Origin: Amycolatopsis deserti
Lineage (GTDB): Bacteria; Actinomycetota; Actinomycetes; Mycobacteriales; Pseudonocardiaceae
Length of the DNA stretch: 64,000 bases
Direction: 5' to 3'
NCBI RefSeq assembly: GCF_014653945.1
Contig: NZ_BNAU01000011.1
Coordinates: 152,613 to 216,612, forward strand
Both the position numbers and the translations under genes were made by a program. The notes under the pieces were generated by a model. That model searched no databases. It was not told the DNA's origin and was given only the letters and a program-made list of their open reading frames with translations. This document shows, in pieces, positions 57,473 to 64,000 of this stretch (positions within the stretch are counted from its first letter, which is position 1; each line of letters begins with the position of its first letter).

Positions 57473-58291
57473 TCAGGCGGCGCGCAGTTCGGCGAGCACG
57501 GCGTCGGTGAAGGGCGGCCACGCCTCGATCGCCCACGGGCCGAAGTCCAGGTCCGTCAGCACGACGCACGCGGCGGCCGCGTCCGGGTCCACCCACAGGA
57601 ACGTGCCGGACTGCCCGAAGTGCCCGAACGTCCGCGGCGAGCTGTCCGCTCCGGTCCAGTGTGGACTCTTCGAGTCGCGGATCTCGAAGCCCAGTCCCCA
57701 GTCGTTGGGCTTCTGGTGGCCGAGCCCGGGCAGCACGCCGTTCAGGCCGGGGAACGCGACGGTGGTCGCCGCGCGCAGCGTGGCCGGGTCGAGCAGCTTG
57801 GGCGCCTGCAACTCGGCCGCGAACCGCACCAGGTCGTCCACCGAAGACACCCCGCCCGCACCGGGGGAGCCCTCCAGCCGCGTCGAGGTCATGCCGAGCG
57901 GCGCGAGCACGGCCTCCGACAGGTACTCGGCGAACGGGATGCCCGAGTGCTCGGCCAGGGCGTCGCCGAGGACCTGGAAGCCGGCGTTGGAGTACATGCG
58001 CCGCGTGCCGGGCTGGGCCATCACGCGGTCGGAGTCGAACCCGAGGCCCGCGGTGTGCGCGAGCAGGTGCCGGATCGTCGAACCCTCCGGCCCGGCGGGC
58101 GTGTCCAGCTCGACCACGCCCTCCTCCACGCCGATCAGCGCCGCGTACGCGGTGAGCAGCTTGGTCACCGAGGCCAGCCGGAACGTGCGCGCGGTGTCGC
58201 CGTGGCTGCCCGCCACCGTTCCGTCCGCCCGCACCACGGCCGCCGCCGCGTGCGGGGCAGGCCACTGATCGATCCGCTCCAGGCTCCGCAT
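57473..58291 (-). CDS. Serine hydrolase (class C beta-lactamase/DD-peptidase fold)
   Basis: 272 residues. Active-site SVTK (Ser 41, Lys 44), second motif YSN in RRMYSNAGFQVLGD, and third motif HFGQSGT in place of KTG. This is the esterase-like penicillin-binding group rather than a true beta-lactamase. No signal peptide is seen, so it likely acts in the cytosol. It lies downstream of the PTS HPr gene but a strong terminator (58305-58338) separates them. Confidence 0.82.
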   Translation of the reverse strand: MRSLERIDQWPAPHAAAAVVRADGTVAGSHGDTARTFRLASVTKLLTAYAALIGVEEGVVELDTPAGPEGSTIRHLLAHTAGLGFDSDRVMAQPGTRRMYSNAGFQVLGDALAEHSGIPFAEYLSEAVLAPLGMTSTRLEGSPGAGGVSSVDDLVRFAAELQAPKLLDPATLRAATTVAFPGLNGVLPGLGHQKPNDWGLGFEIRDSKSPHWTGADSSPRTFGHFGQSGTFLWVDPDAAAACVVLTDLDFGPWAIEAWPPFTDAVLAELRAA

Positions 58292-58304
58292 ACCGCAAGC
58301 CTAA

Positions 58305-58338
58305 ACGGCGGCTGTCCCGCGCCGGGGACAGCCGCCGT
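58305..58338 (-). terminator. Terminator of the dasR/EIIC/HPr operon
   Basis: A perfect 14-bp stem, ACGGCGGCTGTCCC (58305-58318) and its complement (58325-58338), with a 6-nt loop. In the minus direction it is followed by a short T-run (TTTAG), making a good intrinsic terminator just after the HPr stop. Confidence 0.85.
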
Positions 58339-58342
58339 CGAG

Positions 58343-58609
58343 TCAGGCGTCGAGGTCGCTGGCGACCAGTTCGGCGACCGCGTCCACCGCGGCCTCCGCC
58401 CCGTCGCCCTCGGCGGCGATGACCACCTCGTCACCGTGGCCCGCGGCCAGCGTCATCAGGCTGAGCAGGCTCCCGGCCGGCACCGGGTCGGCGCCGTCCT
58501 TGGCGATCGTCACCGGCACCGCCTGCGCGGCCGCCGTCTTCGCGACCAGGGCGGCGGGGCGGGCGTGCAGGCCCACCTTGCTGGCGACCGTCACACGTCG
58601 TTGCGGCAT
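58343..58609 (-). CDS. ptsH: Phosphocarrier protein HPr of the PTS
   Basis: 88 residues. Phosphorylation site His 15 in KVGLHARPAA, and the regulatory Ser region in SLLSLMTLA. It passes phosphate from enzyme I to EIIA. Enzyme I itself is not in the window. The gene lies 13 bp after the EIIC gene and ends the dasR-EIIC-HPr operon. Confidence 0.93.
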   Translation of the reverse strand: MPQRRVTVASKVGLHARPAALVAKTAAAQAVPVTIAKDGADPVPAGSLLSLMTLAAGHGDEVVIAAEGDGAEAAVDAVAELVASDLDA

Positions 58610-58622
58610 GTTCTCCCTTTCC

Positions 58623-59858
58623 TCACTTGCTGGGCGTGCTCGCGTCGGCCGCGGGCTGTTCGGCGTCGTCCTCCCGGCCCGGCGTGCGCAGGTTCCACTT
58701 CGTGATCACCCACCGGAACAGGAAGTAGTAGATGGCCGCGTAGACCAGCCCGATCGGGATGAGCAGCCACGCCCGGTTCGCCGCCGGTGCCGAGGAGTTC
58801 AGCGCGAAGTCGATGAACCCGGCCGAGAACGAGAACCCGAGGTGGATGTCCAGCGCGTTGCAGATGACGTGCGACAGGCCGGTCAGCACCGCGTGGATCA
58901 GGTACAGCGGCCACGCGACGAACATGAACGCGAACTCGATCGGCTCGGTCACGCCGGTCAGGAACGAGGTGACCGCACCGGCGATCATGATGCCGCCGAC
59001 CACCTTGCGCTGGCCCGGCCGCGCGGTCTGCCAGATCGCCAGCGCGGCGGCGGGCAGCGCGAACATGAAGATCGGGAAGAAGCCGGTGGTGAAGGCGCCG
59101 GCGTTGGGGTCGCCGTTGAAGAAGTTGGTGATGTCGCCGCCGTCGAAGATGAACCACACCGGCACGTTGATCAGCTGGTGCAGGCCGATCGGCAGCAGCA
59201 GCCGGTTGAGCAGACCGTAGATCCCGCCACCCACGACGGCGTTGCCGGTGACCGCGTCACCGAGCCACTGCATCGCGTTGTCCACGGCCGGGAACACCAG
59301 GCCGAACACCACGCCGATCAGCAGCAGCACCAGCGAGTTGATGATCGGCACGAACCGGCGGCCGCCGAAGAACGCCAGGTACGGCGGCAGCTTCACGCGG
59401 TGGAACCGCTGCCACAGCGCCGCGGTGACCAGGCCGACCACGATGCCGCCGAGCACGCTGTAGGGCCACTTGATCGGCTGCAGGTACCAGCCCTCCTTGA
59501 AGCCCTCCAGGTCGCTGATCGGCGCGAACACCTGCACGACCTTGTTGAACACCACGAACCCGACCACGGCGGCGACCCCGGTCGAGCCGTCGCCCTTGCG
59601 CGCGAAGCCGACGGCGATGCCGACCGCGAACAGCAGCGGCAGCCAGTCGAACAGGCCGCCACCGGCCGCGGCGAGCACGGCGGCGACCTTGTCCCAGCCG
59701 AGGCCGTCCTTGCCGAGCAGGTCGTCCTGCCCGAGCCGGCTCAGCAGGCCGGCGGCGGGCAGGGTGGCGATGGGAAGCATGAGGCTGCGGCCGAAGCGCT
59801 GCAGCCCCGCCATCCCCCTGCCTTTGCCCTTGGTTCCATCTGCGACGGTGGCGCTCAC
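58623..59858 (-). CDS. PTS N-acetylglucosamine-type EIIC permease
   Basis: 411 residues, the membrane EIIC part only, with about 10 helices. Typical GlcNAc/glucose-class motifs: HQLINVPVWFIFDG, FFNGDPNAGAFTTGFFPIFM, and GVTEPIEFAFMFVAWPLY. The preference for GlcNAc is inferred from DasR control and similarity to NagE2. EIIB and EIIA are separate genes across the divergent promoter, as in Streptomyces. Starts within the end of dasR (ATGA overlap). Confidence 0.88.
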   Translation of the reverse strand: MSATVADGTKGKGRGMAGLQRFGRSLMLPIATLPAAGLLSRLGQDDLLGKDGLGWDKVAAVLAAAGGGLFDWLPLLFAVGIAVGFARKGDGSTGVAAVVGFVVFNKVVQVFAPISDLEGFKEGWYLQPIKWPYSVLGGIVVGLVTAALWQRFHRVKLPPYLAFFGGRRFVPIINSLVLLLIGVVFGLVFPAVDNAMQWLGDAVTGNAVVGGGIYGLLNRLLLPIGLHQLINVPVWFIFDGGDITNFFNGDPNAGAFTTGFFPIFMFALPAAALAIWQTARPGQRKVVGGIMIAGAVTSFLTGVTEPIEFAFMFVAWPLYLIHAVLTGLSHVICNALDIHLGFSFSAGFIDFALNSSAPAANRAWLLIPIGLVYAAIYYFLFRWVITKWNLRTPGREDDAEQPAADASTPSK

Positions 59859-60622
59859 GGGTTACCTCCGTGTTCGGCGGGGACTGTGCGATCGAGTTGC
59901 ATGGACACCTGGTACCGGTCGCCCCGGTACCACGAGGTCATGTCCTCCACGGGGACTCCGGACGCGCTGGAGACCCGGCGGAAGACCAGGAGCGGGTCGC
60001 CGGTGCGGATGCCGAGCAGCCGCGCGGTCTCCCGGTCCGCCGCTTCCGACCACACCGTCTGGCGGGCGTGGTCCAAGCGGAGGTCGTAGTGCTGTGCCAG
60101 TTGGGCGTACAGCGAGGAGGTCAGGTCCAGATCCGGCAGCCCGGGCACCCGGCCCGGGTGGTACCAGCCGCGCTCGACGGCCAGCGGGGTGCCGTCCGCG
60201 CGGCGGCGGCGCACCAGCCGGTAGGCCGGTTCGCGCGGGCCCAGCCCGAGCGCGCCGGCGGTCTCGGCGGGCGGGTTCTCCAGGCCGCAGTGCAGCAGCT
60301 CGGTGGCCGGCGTCAGGCCGCGGCGGCGCATGTCGTCGGTGAACGACATCAGGTAGAGCTGCAGCTCCATGCGCCGCGTCGCGGTGAAGGTGCCCTTGCC
60401 GCGGGCGCGGGTGAGCAGGCCCTCTTCGACGAGCTTGCCGATCGCCGAGCGGACCGTCAGCCGGGACACCTGGTAGCGCTCGGCCAGCTCGCGCTCGGAC
60501 GGGATCGGCGACCCCGGCGGCAGCTCGCGCTCGATCGTGCGCCGCAGGATCTCCCGCAGCTGCGCGTGTTTCGGTGTCGGCCCGTCCACCACGCGGTCGG
60601 CGGTGGTCGCGGTCTGCGCCAT
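59855..60622 (-). CDS. dasR: GntR/HutC family regulator DasR-like
   Basis: 255 residues, the size of Streptomyces DasR (254). The N-terminal winged helix has PIPSERELAERYQVSRLTVR, and the C-terminal UTRA domain binds an aminosugar phosphate (expected glucosamine-6-phosphate). The dre palindrome in the promoter (60686-60695) supports the call. It represses the PTS genes until the ligand builds up; DasR also controls chitin and antibiotic genes elsewhere. Divergent from EIIB; coupled to EIIC. Confidence 0.87.
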   Translation of the reverse strand: MAQTATTADRVVDGPTPKHAQLREILRRTIERELPPGSPIPSERELAERYQVSRLTVRSAIGKLVEEGLLTRARGKGTFTATRRMELQLYLMSFTDDMRRRGLTPATELLHCGLENPPAETAGALGLGPREPAYRLVRRRRADGTPLAVERGWYHPGRVPGLPDLDLTSSLYAQLAQHYDLRLDHARQTVWSEAADRETARLLGIRTGDPLLVFRRVSSASGVPVEDMTSWYRGDRYQVSMQLDRTVPAEHGGNP

Positions 60623-60685
60623 GCCACCTCCAGGTTTCGGGTTGGTTTCCGGGGTCGCACCGGACGCCGGGAATTGGTACGTTCC

Positions 60686-60695
60686 GGTCTAGACC
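60686..60695. promoter_or_regulatory. dre-type DasR operator
   Basis: A perfect palindrome GGTCTAGACC in the 163-bp divergent promoter of dasR and the EIIB/EIIA genes. With three flanking bases on each side it matches the Streptomyces dre consensus (ACT, GGTCTAGACC, ACT) at 13 of 16 positions. Confidence 0.8.
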
Positions 60696-60785
60696 ATTTC
60701 TTGATGGGGCAGAATGCTCCGCTACCCGGGCGGGTGTCAACCACCGTTACGGGTTCGTGTTCGGCAAGCAGAGAAGGAGGCCGCC

Positions 60786-61022
60786 GTGGCGGACGACAGG
60801 CCGGAAAAGATCCTCGCGGCACTGGGCGGCGCGGACAACGTCGTCGAGATCGAAGGCTGCATCACGCGGCTGCGGTGCGAGCTCGAGGACGGCTCGCTGG
60901 TGGACGAGGCCGCGCTCAAGGCGGCCGGCGCGCACGGCGTGATGAAGATGGGCTCGGTGGTGCAGGTCGTCGTCGGTCCCGAGGCGGACACCATCGCCAG
61001 CGACATCCAGGACCTGATGTGA
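60786..61022 (+). CDS. PTS EIIB component (glucose/GlcNAc class)
   Basis: 78 residues. The phosphorylated Cys 25 is in VEIEGCITRLRCELED, and KAAGAHGVMKMGSVVQVVVG follows. GTG 60786 has AAGGAGG 5 nt upstream; the longer frame from 60714 is not needed. It receives phosphate from EIIA and hands it to the sugar in EIIC. Divergent from dasR and coupled to EIIA (GTGA overlap). Confidence 0.9.
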   Translation: MADDRPEKILAALGGADNVVEIEGCITRLRCELEDGSLVDEAALKAAGAHGVMKMGSVVQVVVGPEADTIASDIQDLM

Positions 61023-61471
61023 GCCTGAGCGTGCAGAGCCCGGTGGCCGGCCGCGTCACCCCGATGTCCGAGGTGCCCGACCCGGTGTTCGCGCAGTCGA
61101 TGGTGGGTCCCGGAGTCGCGGTGCTGCCCGCGGGCGGGCGGCAGGACGCGCTCAGCCCGGTCGACGGGACGGTGGTGACGCTGCACCCGCACGCGTTCGT
61201 CGTCGCGACCGAGGGCGGTCAGGGAGTGCTGGTGCACCTGGGCATCGACACGGTCAAGCAGAAGGGCGAGGGCTTCACGCTGCACGTCGTGAAGGGCGAG
61301 TCGGTGCGCGCCGGGCAGCCGTTGATCAGCTGGGACCCGGACGCGGTCGCCGCGGCGGGGTACTCACCGGTGGTGCCGGTGGTGGCGCTCGACGCGGACG
61401 CCGAAGCGCTGTCCGGCGTGCTCACCGGCGGCACCGTCGACGCCGGCGAGCAGCTCTTCGCCTGGGACTAG
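61019..61471 (+). CDS. crr: PTS EIIA component (Crr)
   Basis: 150 residues. Active-site His 73 in GVLVHLGIDTVKQKGEGF; the early VAGRVTPMSEVPDPVF and FAQSMVGPGVAVLP are typical of EIIA-Glc proteins. It accepts phosphate from HPr and passes it to EIIB; in other bacteria it also regulates uptake. GTG 61019 overlaps the EIIB stop. Convergent with the Rieske protein gene (4-bp overlap of stops). Confidence 0.9.
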   Translation: MSLSVQSPVAGRVTPMSEVPDPVFAQSMVGPGVAVLPAGGRQDALSPVDGTVVTLHPHAFVVATEGGQGVLVHLGIDTVKQKGEGFTLHVVKGESVRAGQPLISWDPDAVAAAGYSPVVPVVALDADAEALSGVLTGGTVDAGEQLFAWD

Positions 61472-61908
61472 GCGGTCACCACGTTCTGACCCTCGACCTT
61501 GACCGGGATCGGGGTCAGGCCGGTCTCCGCGGGGCCCTTCTCCAGCGCGCCGGTCAGGGTGTCGAACTCCGAGCCGTGCAGCGGGCACTTGAGGACGCCG
61601 CCCTCGGGGGCCACCGTCCCGCCCTGGTGCGGGCACACGGCGCTGAAGCAGGCCGCGGTGGTGTCGGTGGGGCGGGCGAGGATGGCCGGCTCGCCGTCGA
61701 CCGTGACCGACTTGGCCTGGCCGACCGGGACGTCGTTCAGCGCCGCGACGGTGGTGCCGGCCGGGGCCGGGCCGGTGTTCTGGCTGCTTCCGGACGTGCC
61801 GCTGTCGCTGCCGCCGCACGCGGCCAGGACCACGGTGCCCGCGGCGGCGCCGGCCACGGCGACCCCGGTCGTCAGGACGGTACGGCGGGTGGGTGAGTGA
61901 GCAGTCAT
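61468..61908 (-). CDS. Tat-exported Rieske [2Fe-2S] lipoprotein
   Basis: 146 residues. N-terminal twin arginine PTRRTVLTT and hydrophobic stretch, then a lipobox LAAC for lipid attachment. Rieske cluster ligands: CPHQGG and CPLHGSEF. Exported folded with its cluster and anchored outside the membrane, where it may act in electron transfer. Partner unknown. Its promoter holds a strong inverted repeat (61938-61963). Confidence 0.85.
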   Translation of the reverse strand: MTAHSPTRRTVLTTGVAVAGAAAGTVVLAACGGSDSGTSGSSQNTGPAPAGTTVAALNDVPVGQAKSVTVDGEPAILARPTDTTAACFSAVCPHQGGTVAPEGGVLKCPLHGSEFDTLTGALEKGPAETGLTPIPVKVEGQNVVTA

Positions 61909-61937
61909 GCTCCGTGACACGGGAGCGGGCCCCGCCC

Positions 61938-61963
61938 GGTTCAATCCGCCGCCGGATTGAACC
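61938..61963. promoter_or_regulatory. Perfect 11-bp inverted repeat in the Rieske/membrane-protein promoter
   Basis: GGTTCAATCCG-N4-CGGATTGAACC. It is in the 115-bp gap between two divergent genes (starts at 61908 and 62024). It could be an operator, or an RNA hairpin in the Rieske leader. No regulator in the window is an obvious match. Confidence 0.5.
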
Positions 61964-62023
61964 CGAACGCGTTCCCGCCCGTGGTGAACGGGTGCAAGGA
62001 TCGCCGGTGGAGGAGGTCGGGTC

Positions 62024-62413
62024 ATGGTCGCGTGGCTGTTGCGGATCCTGGTGGTCCTCGGGCTGCTCGGATCGGCGTGGGTGCACTACGACTTGTGGGC
62101 CAACGAGGGCTTCGACGACATCGACGTGATCGGCCCGTTGTTCCTGGTCAACGTCGCCGCGGGAGTGGTGATCGCGCTCGCGGTGCTGTTCTGGCACCAC
62201 TGGCTGCCGGTGCTGGCCGCGATCGGGTTCGGCGCCGCGACGCTGGGCGCGTACCTGATCTCGCTGACACCCGGCGGGTTGTTCGGGGTGCATGAGCGGT
62301 TCGTCACCTCGGCGGAGAGGTGGGGCGTGGTCACCGAGGCCGGGTGCGTGGTGTTCGGGGTGGCGTTGCTGGTCGCGCAGCGGGTGCGGCGGAAGCAGAG
62401 CGTGCTCGCGTGA
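62024..62413 (+). CDS. Four-helix membrane protein upstream of a sigma factor
   Basis: 129 residues, four membrane helices (residues about 4-22, 38-58, 61-80 and 100-120), basic C-terminus. Its stop overlaps the GTG of the sigma factor gene (GTGA), so it is the first gene of a three-gene operon. It may feed an envelope signal to the sigma/anti-sigma pair or be a target gene. GGAGGAGG lies before the ATG. No named family recognised. Confidence 0.68.
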   Translation: MVAWLLRILVVLGLLGSAWVHYDLWANEGFDDIDVIGPLFLVNVAAGVVIALAVLFWHHWLPVLAAIGFGAATLGAYLISLTPGGLFGVHERFVTSAERWGVVTEAGCVVFGVALLVAQRVRRKQSVLA

Positions 62414-62922
62414 CCGACGGCGCGGAAGACCAGTTGATGCGGGCGCTGCACGACGACCACGCGGCCGCCCTCTGGTCCTACGCGCTGCGCCTGACCGGCG
62501 GTGACCGGGCTCGCGCCGAGGACGTCGTGCAGGAGACGCTGCTGCGGGCGTGGAAGCACCCGCGGGTGCTGGACCAGACGCGGGGGTCGGCACGGGCGTG
62601 GCTGTTCACGGTGGCGCGCCGCATCGCGATCGACGACTGGCGGTCGGCCGCCCACCGGTCGGAGGTGACCACCGATTCGCCGCCCGAGCTGGCCGCGCCG
62701 GACGACACCGACCGGGCGCTGCAGGGCTGGCTGGTGGCGGAAGCGTTGCAGGGGTTGTCCAAGGCGCACCGCGAGGTGCTGCTGCTGTGTTACTTCCAGG
62801 GCTTCTCGGTCGCCGACGCGGCCGCGCGGCTCGGGATTTCCGCCGGGACGGTCAAGTCCCGGACGCACTACGCGCTGCGGGCGCTGAAGCTCGCTTTGGA
62901 GGAGAAGGGGGTGACCCGGTGA
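62410..62922 (+). CDS. ECF-type RNA polymerase sigma factor
   Basis: 170 residues. Region 2: LWSYALRLTGGDRARAEDVV with QETLLRAWKHP; region 4: LSKAHREVLLLCYFQGFSVA and GISAGTVKSRTHYALRAL. The GTG at 62410 is fixed by overlap with the membrane protein stop. The anti-sigma gene overlaps its end, which is the standard arrangement of the SigK/SigL-like groups that depend on a zinc anti-sigma partner. Confidence 0.9.
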   Translation: MTDGAEDQLMRALHDDHAAALWSYALRLTGGDRARAEDVVQETLLRAWKHPRVLDQTRGSARAWLFTVARRIAIDDWRSAAHRSEVTTDSPPELAAPDDTDRALQGWLVAEALQGLSKAHREVLLLCYFQGFSVADAAARLGISAGTVKSRTHYALRALKLALEEKGVTR

Positions 62923-63548
62923 CCGAGCCCGACGAGTTCGTCACCTACGACGCGGCGTATGTGCTGGGCGCCCTCTCGCCGGAGGACCGCGCCGCGTACG
63001 AGGAGCACCTGCGTGAATGCGACGCGTGTTCCCGGGCGGTGGCCGAGCTGGCCGGCCTGCCCGGGCTGCTGTCGCAGGTGACGCCGGACATGGTCGAGGG
63101 GGAGCCGCCGCCGGACCGGTTGCTGCCGGCGTTGCTGCGCTCGGTGCGCCGTGTCCGGCGCCGGCGGGTGCTGACGACGTTCGGGGTGGCGGTGGCCGCC
63201 GCGGCGGCGGTGCTGGTGGCGATCTTCGTGCCCCAGCCCGATGGGGCCGGCGGAACGGCGATGACGCCCTTGGGTGCGTATCCGGTGCAGGCGACGGCCG
63301 CGGTGGCGGAGGTGTCGGGTGGCAGCCGGGTGGACATGTCGTGCAGCTACCGGGGCGCTTACCAGGGGGCGGGGTACCTGCTGGTGGCCGTCCGGGCGGA
63401 CGGTTCGGAGGCCGAGCTGGCGACGTGGAACGCCTCCCCGGACCGGGACGCGCGGATCTCGGTGGGCACCGACCTGCCGCCCGAGGAGATCAAGGCGCTG
63501 GAAATCCGCACGACGAGCGGGGTGCCGCTGCTGAGGTGGCAACCCTGA
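62919..63548 (+). CDS. Zinc-binding membrane anti-sigma factor
   Basis: 209 residues. The zinc anti-sigma motif Hx3Cx2C is His 30, Cys 34, Cys 37 (EEHLRECDACSRAV). A membrane helix VLTTFGVAVAAAAAVLVAIF is at about 87-106 and the rest is extracytoplasmic, similar to anti-sigma-K domains (for example VDMSCSYRG, AELATWNASPDRDARIS). It holds the sigma factor until a redox or envelope signal frees it. GTG 62919 overlaps the sigma gene's stop. Confidence 0.88.
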   Translation: MTEPDEFVTYDAAYVLGALSPEDRAAYEEHLRECDACSRAVAELAGLPGLLSQVTPDMVEGEPPPDRLLPALLRSVRRVRRRRVLTTFGVAVAAAAAVLVAIFVPQPDGAGGTAMTPLGAYPVQATAAVAEVSGGSRVDMSCSYRGAYQGAGYLLVAVRADGSEAELATWNASPDRDARISVGTDLPPEEIKALEIRTTSGVPLLRWQP

Positions 63549-63615
63549 CTGGTGGCTGGCGGCGCGCGATGCGCAGCACCCGCCCCACTGCGACGAGCGG
63601 TACACCGCACTCCGT

Positions 63616-63641
63616 GCTGCCCGCAACAGCTCGCGGGCAGC
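63616..63641 (+). terminator. Hairpin after the anti-sigma gene
   Basis: A perfect 9-bp stem, GCTGCCCGC (63616-63624) and GCGGGCAGC (63633-63641), with an 8-nt loop. It lies 68 bp after the stop and has no T-run. Confidence 0.5.
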
Positions 63642-64000
63642 GCGGATCCGGTTGCGCGTGATATCTCGGGCACGTTCGAGTCGCCGATGAGGACGTGCAG
63701 CGGCCGGTGCCACCACGGTGCGCCGTTGTGGCGCTCCGTCCGCGCGGCGCTTCCCTTTGCCGCTGCGGCCTTTCGACGCTTTCACAGGCGCGGCGTTCCC
63801 GCTGCTGGGGCTGCGCTCGTTCCAGCGCTCCACTCTTGGGGCGCTGCCTTGTGGTGGTGTGTCTCATCCGGTGCTCCACGGCCTGGTGCTTCCCTTGTGG
63901 TGCTGCGGCCTTCCTGCGGACCGCCTCTGCGGAGCTGCACTTCTGGTGCGGCGGCCTTTCGGCGTGCCGCGTCTGTGGTGTTTCGCTTGTGGTGCTGCGG
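63642..64000. repeat. Gene-poor, repeat-rich end of the window
   Basis: No convincing gene is visible between 63549 and 64000 apart from the hairpin. The sequence carries scattered copies of CTTGTGGTGCTGCGG (63894-63908 and 63986-64000, 92 bp apart) and variants such as TGCGGCCTTTCG and CCTTGTGGTGGTG. The tract continues out of the window. Open frames here on the minus strand are artefacts of high GC. Confidence 0.5.

Noticed and set aside
36..63900. tRNA, rRNA, insertion sequences, prophage or attachment sites
   Set aside because: I looked for T-loop and CCA patterns, transposase motifs and terminal inverted repeats in intergenic regions and saw none that hold up. An ab initio RNA search would be needed to exclude small RNAs.

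Overview
The window reads as a chromosome segment of a high-GC actinomycete, most likely a Pseudonocardiaceae member close to Amycolatopsis. The reasons are strong G/C bias in codon third positions, frequent GTG starts, tightly overlapping stop/start codons (ATGA/GTGA), a conservon-type signalling operon, a DasR-type PTS locus and the actinobacterial gene order rarA - DUF948 - alaS - ruvX - mltG - aroE. The genus is an inference from gene content. I found no rRNA, tRNA, CRISPR array, insertion sequence or prophage.

Layout. 1-1019: PRC-barrel proteins and a secreted AMIN-like protein. 1020-4868 (minus): a conservon (short sensor ATPase, roadblock, DUF742, GTPase-like protein) ending in a styrene-monooxygenase-like flavoprotein. 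5071-8345 (minus): a DHA2-type MFS exporter carrying three carboxypeptidase-regulatory-like domains, plus a companion protein made of three more. 8533-16793: catabolic genes (amidohydrolase with CoA ligase, vanillate demethylase vanA/vanB with a small gene between them, an IclR regulator, an isocitrate lyase/PEP mutase family enzyme, an MFS transporter). 16837-21767: LysR, a divergent pair of MarR-like regulators, and an AbgT/AbgA pair for p-aminobenzoyl-glutamate. 21940-28041: a repeat-expanded NIPSNAP protein, an aconitase/NDH-2 operon and a glutathione peroxidase. 28114-34416: a MarR-controlled aromatic monooxygenase cluster, then a truncated IclR and an Na+/H+ antiporter with a UBP zinc finger. 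34463-39588: SnoaL-like protein, benzaldehyde/vanillin-type dehydrogenase, PLP lyase, HxlR regulator with its FMN-protein/hydrolase target operon. 39620-41066: an Rv2578c-type radical SAM gene that holds a mini-intein and a frameshift. 41463-55711: housekeeping genes (aspS, rarA, alaS, ruvX, mltG, aroE). 55751-61471: two secreted proteases, a serine hydrolase, and a DasR/HPr/EIIC/EIIB/EIIA PTS locus. 61468-63548: a Rieske lipoprotein and a sigma/anti-sigma operon.

How the genes fit together. Several regulators can be paired with operators seen in the sequence. A palindrome of the TTTCAC..GTGAAA type lies about 70 bp upstream of both vanA and the aldehyde dehydrogenase, suggesting one vanillin/vanillate regulon, probably under the nearby IclR protein. 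A DasR 'dre' palindrome sits between dasR and the EIIB/EIIA genes. Near-identical MarR-type sites flank the MarR gene at 28114-28653. A perfect HxlR-type palindrome covers the -10 box of an apparently leaderless promoter.

The most unusual points are the intein placed directly before the third cysteine of a radical SAM cluster motif together with a frameshift in the same gene; a 45-bp duplication inside a low-complexity insert in the NIPSNAP gene; a roughly 23-bp degenerate tandem repeat tract at 45484-45890; the MFS/regulatory-domain fusion; and three separate genes whose 3' ends have been tandemly duplicated.
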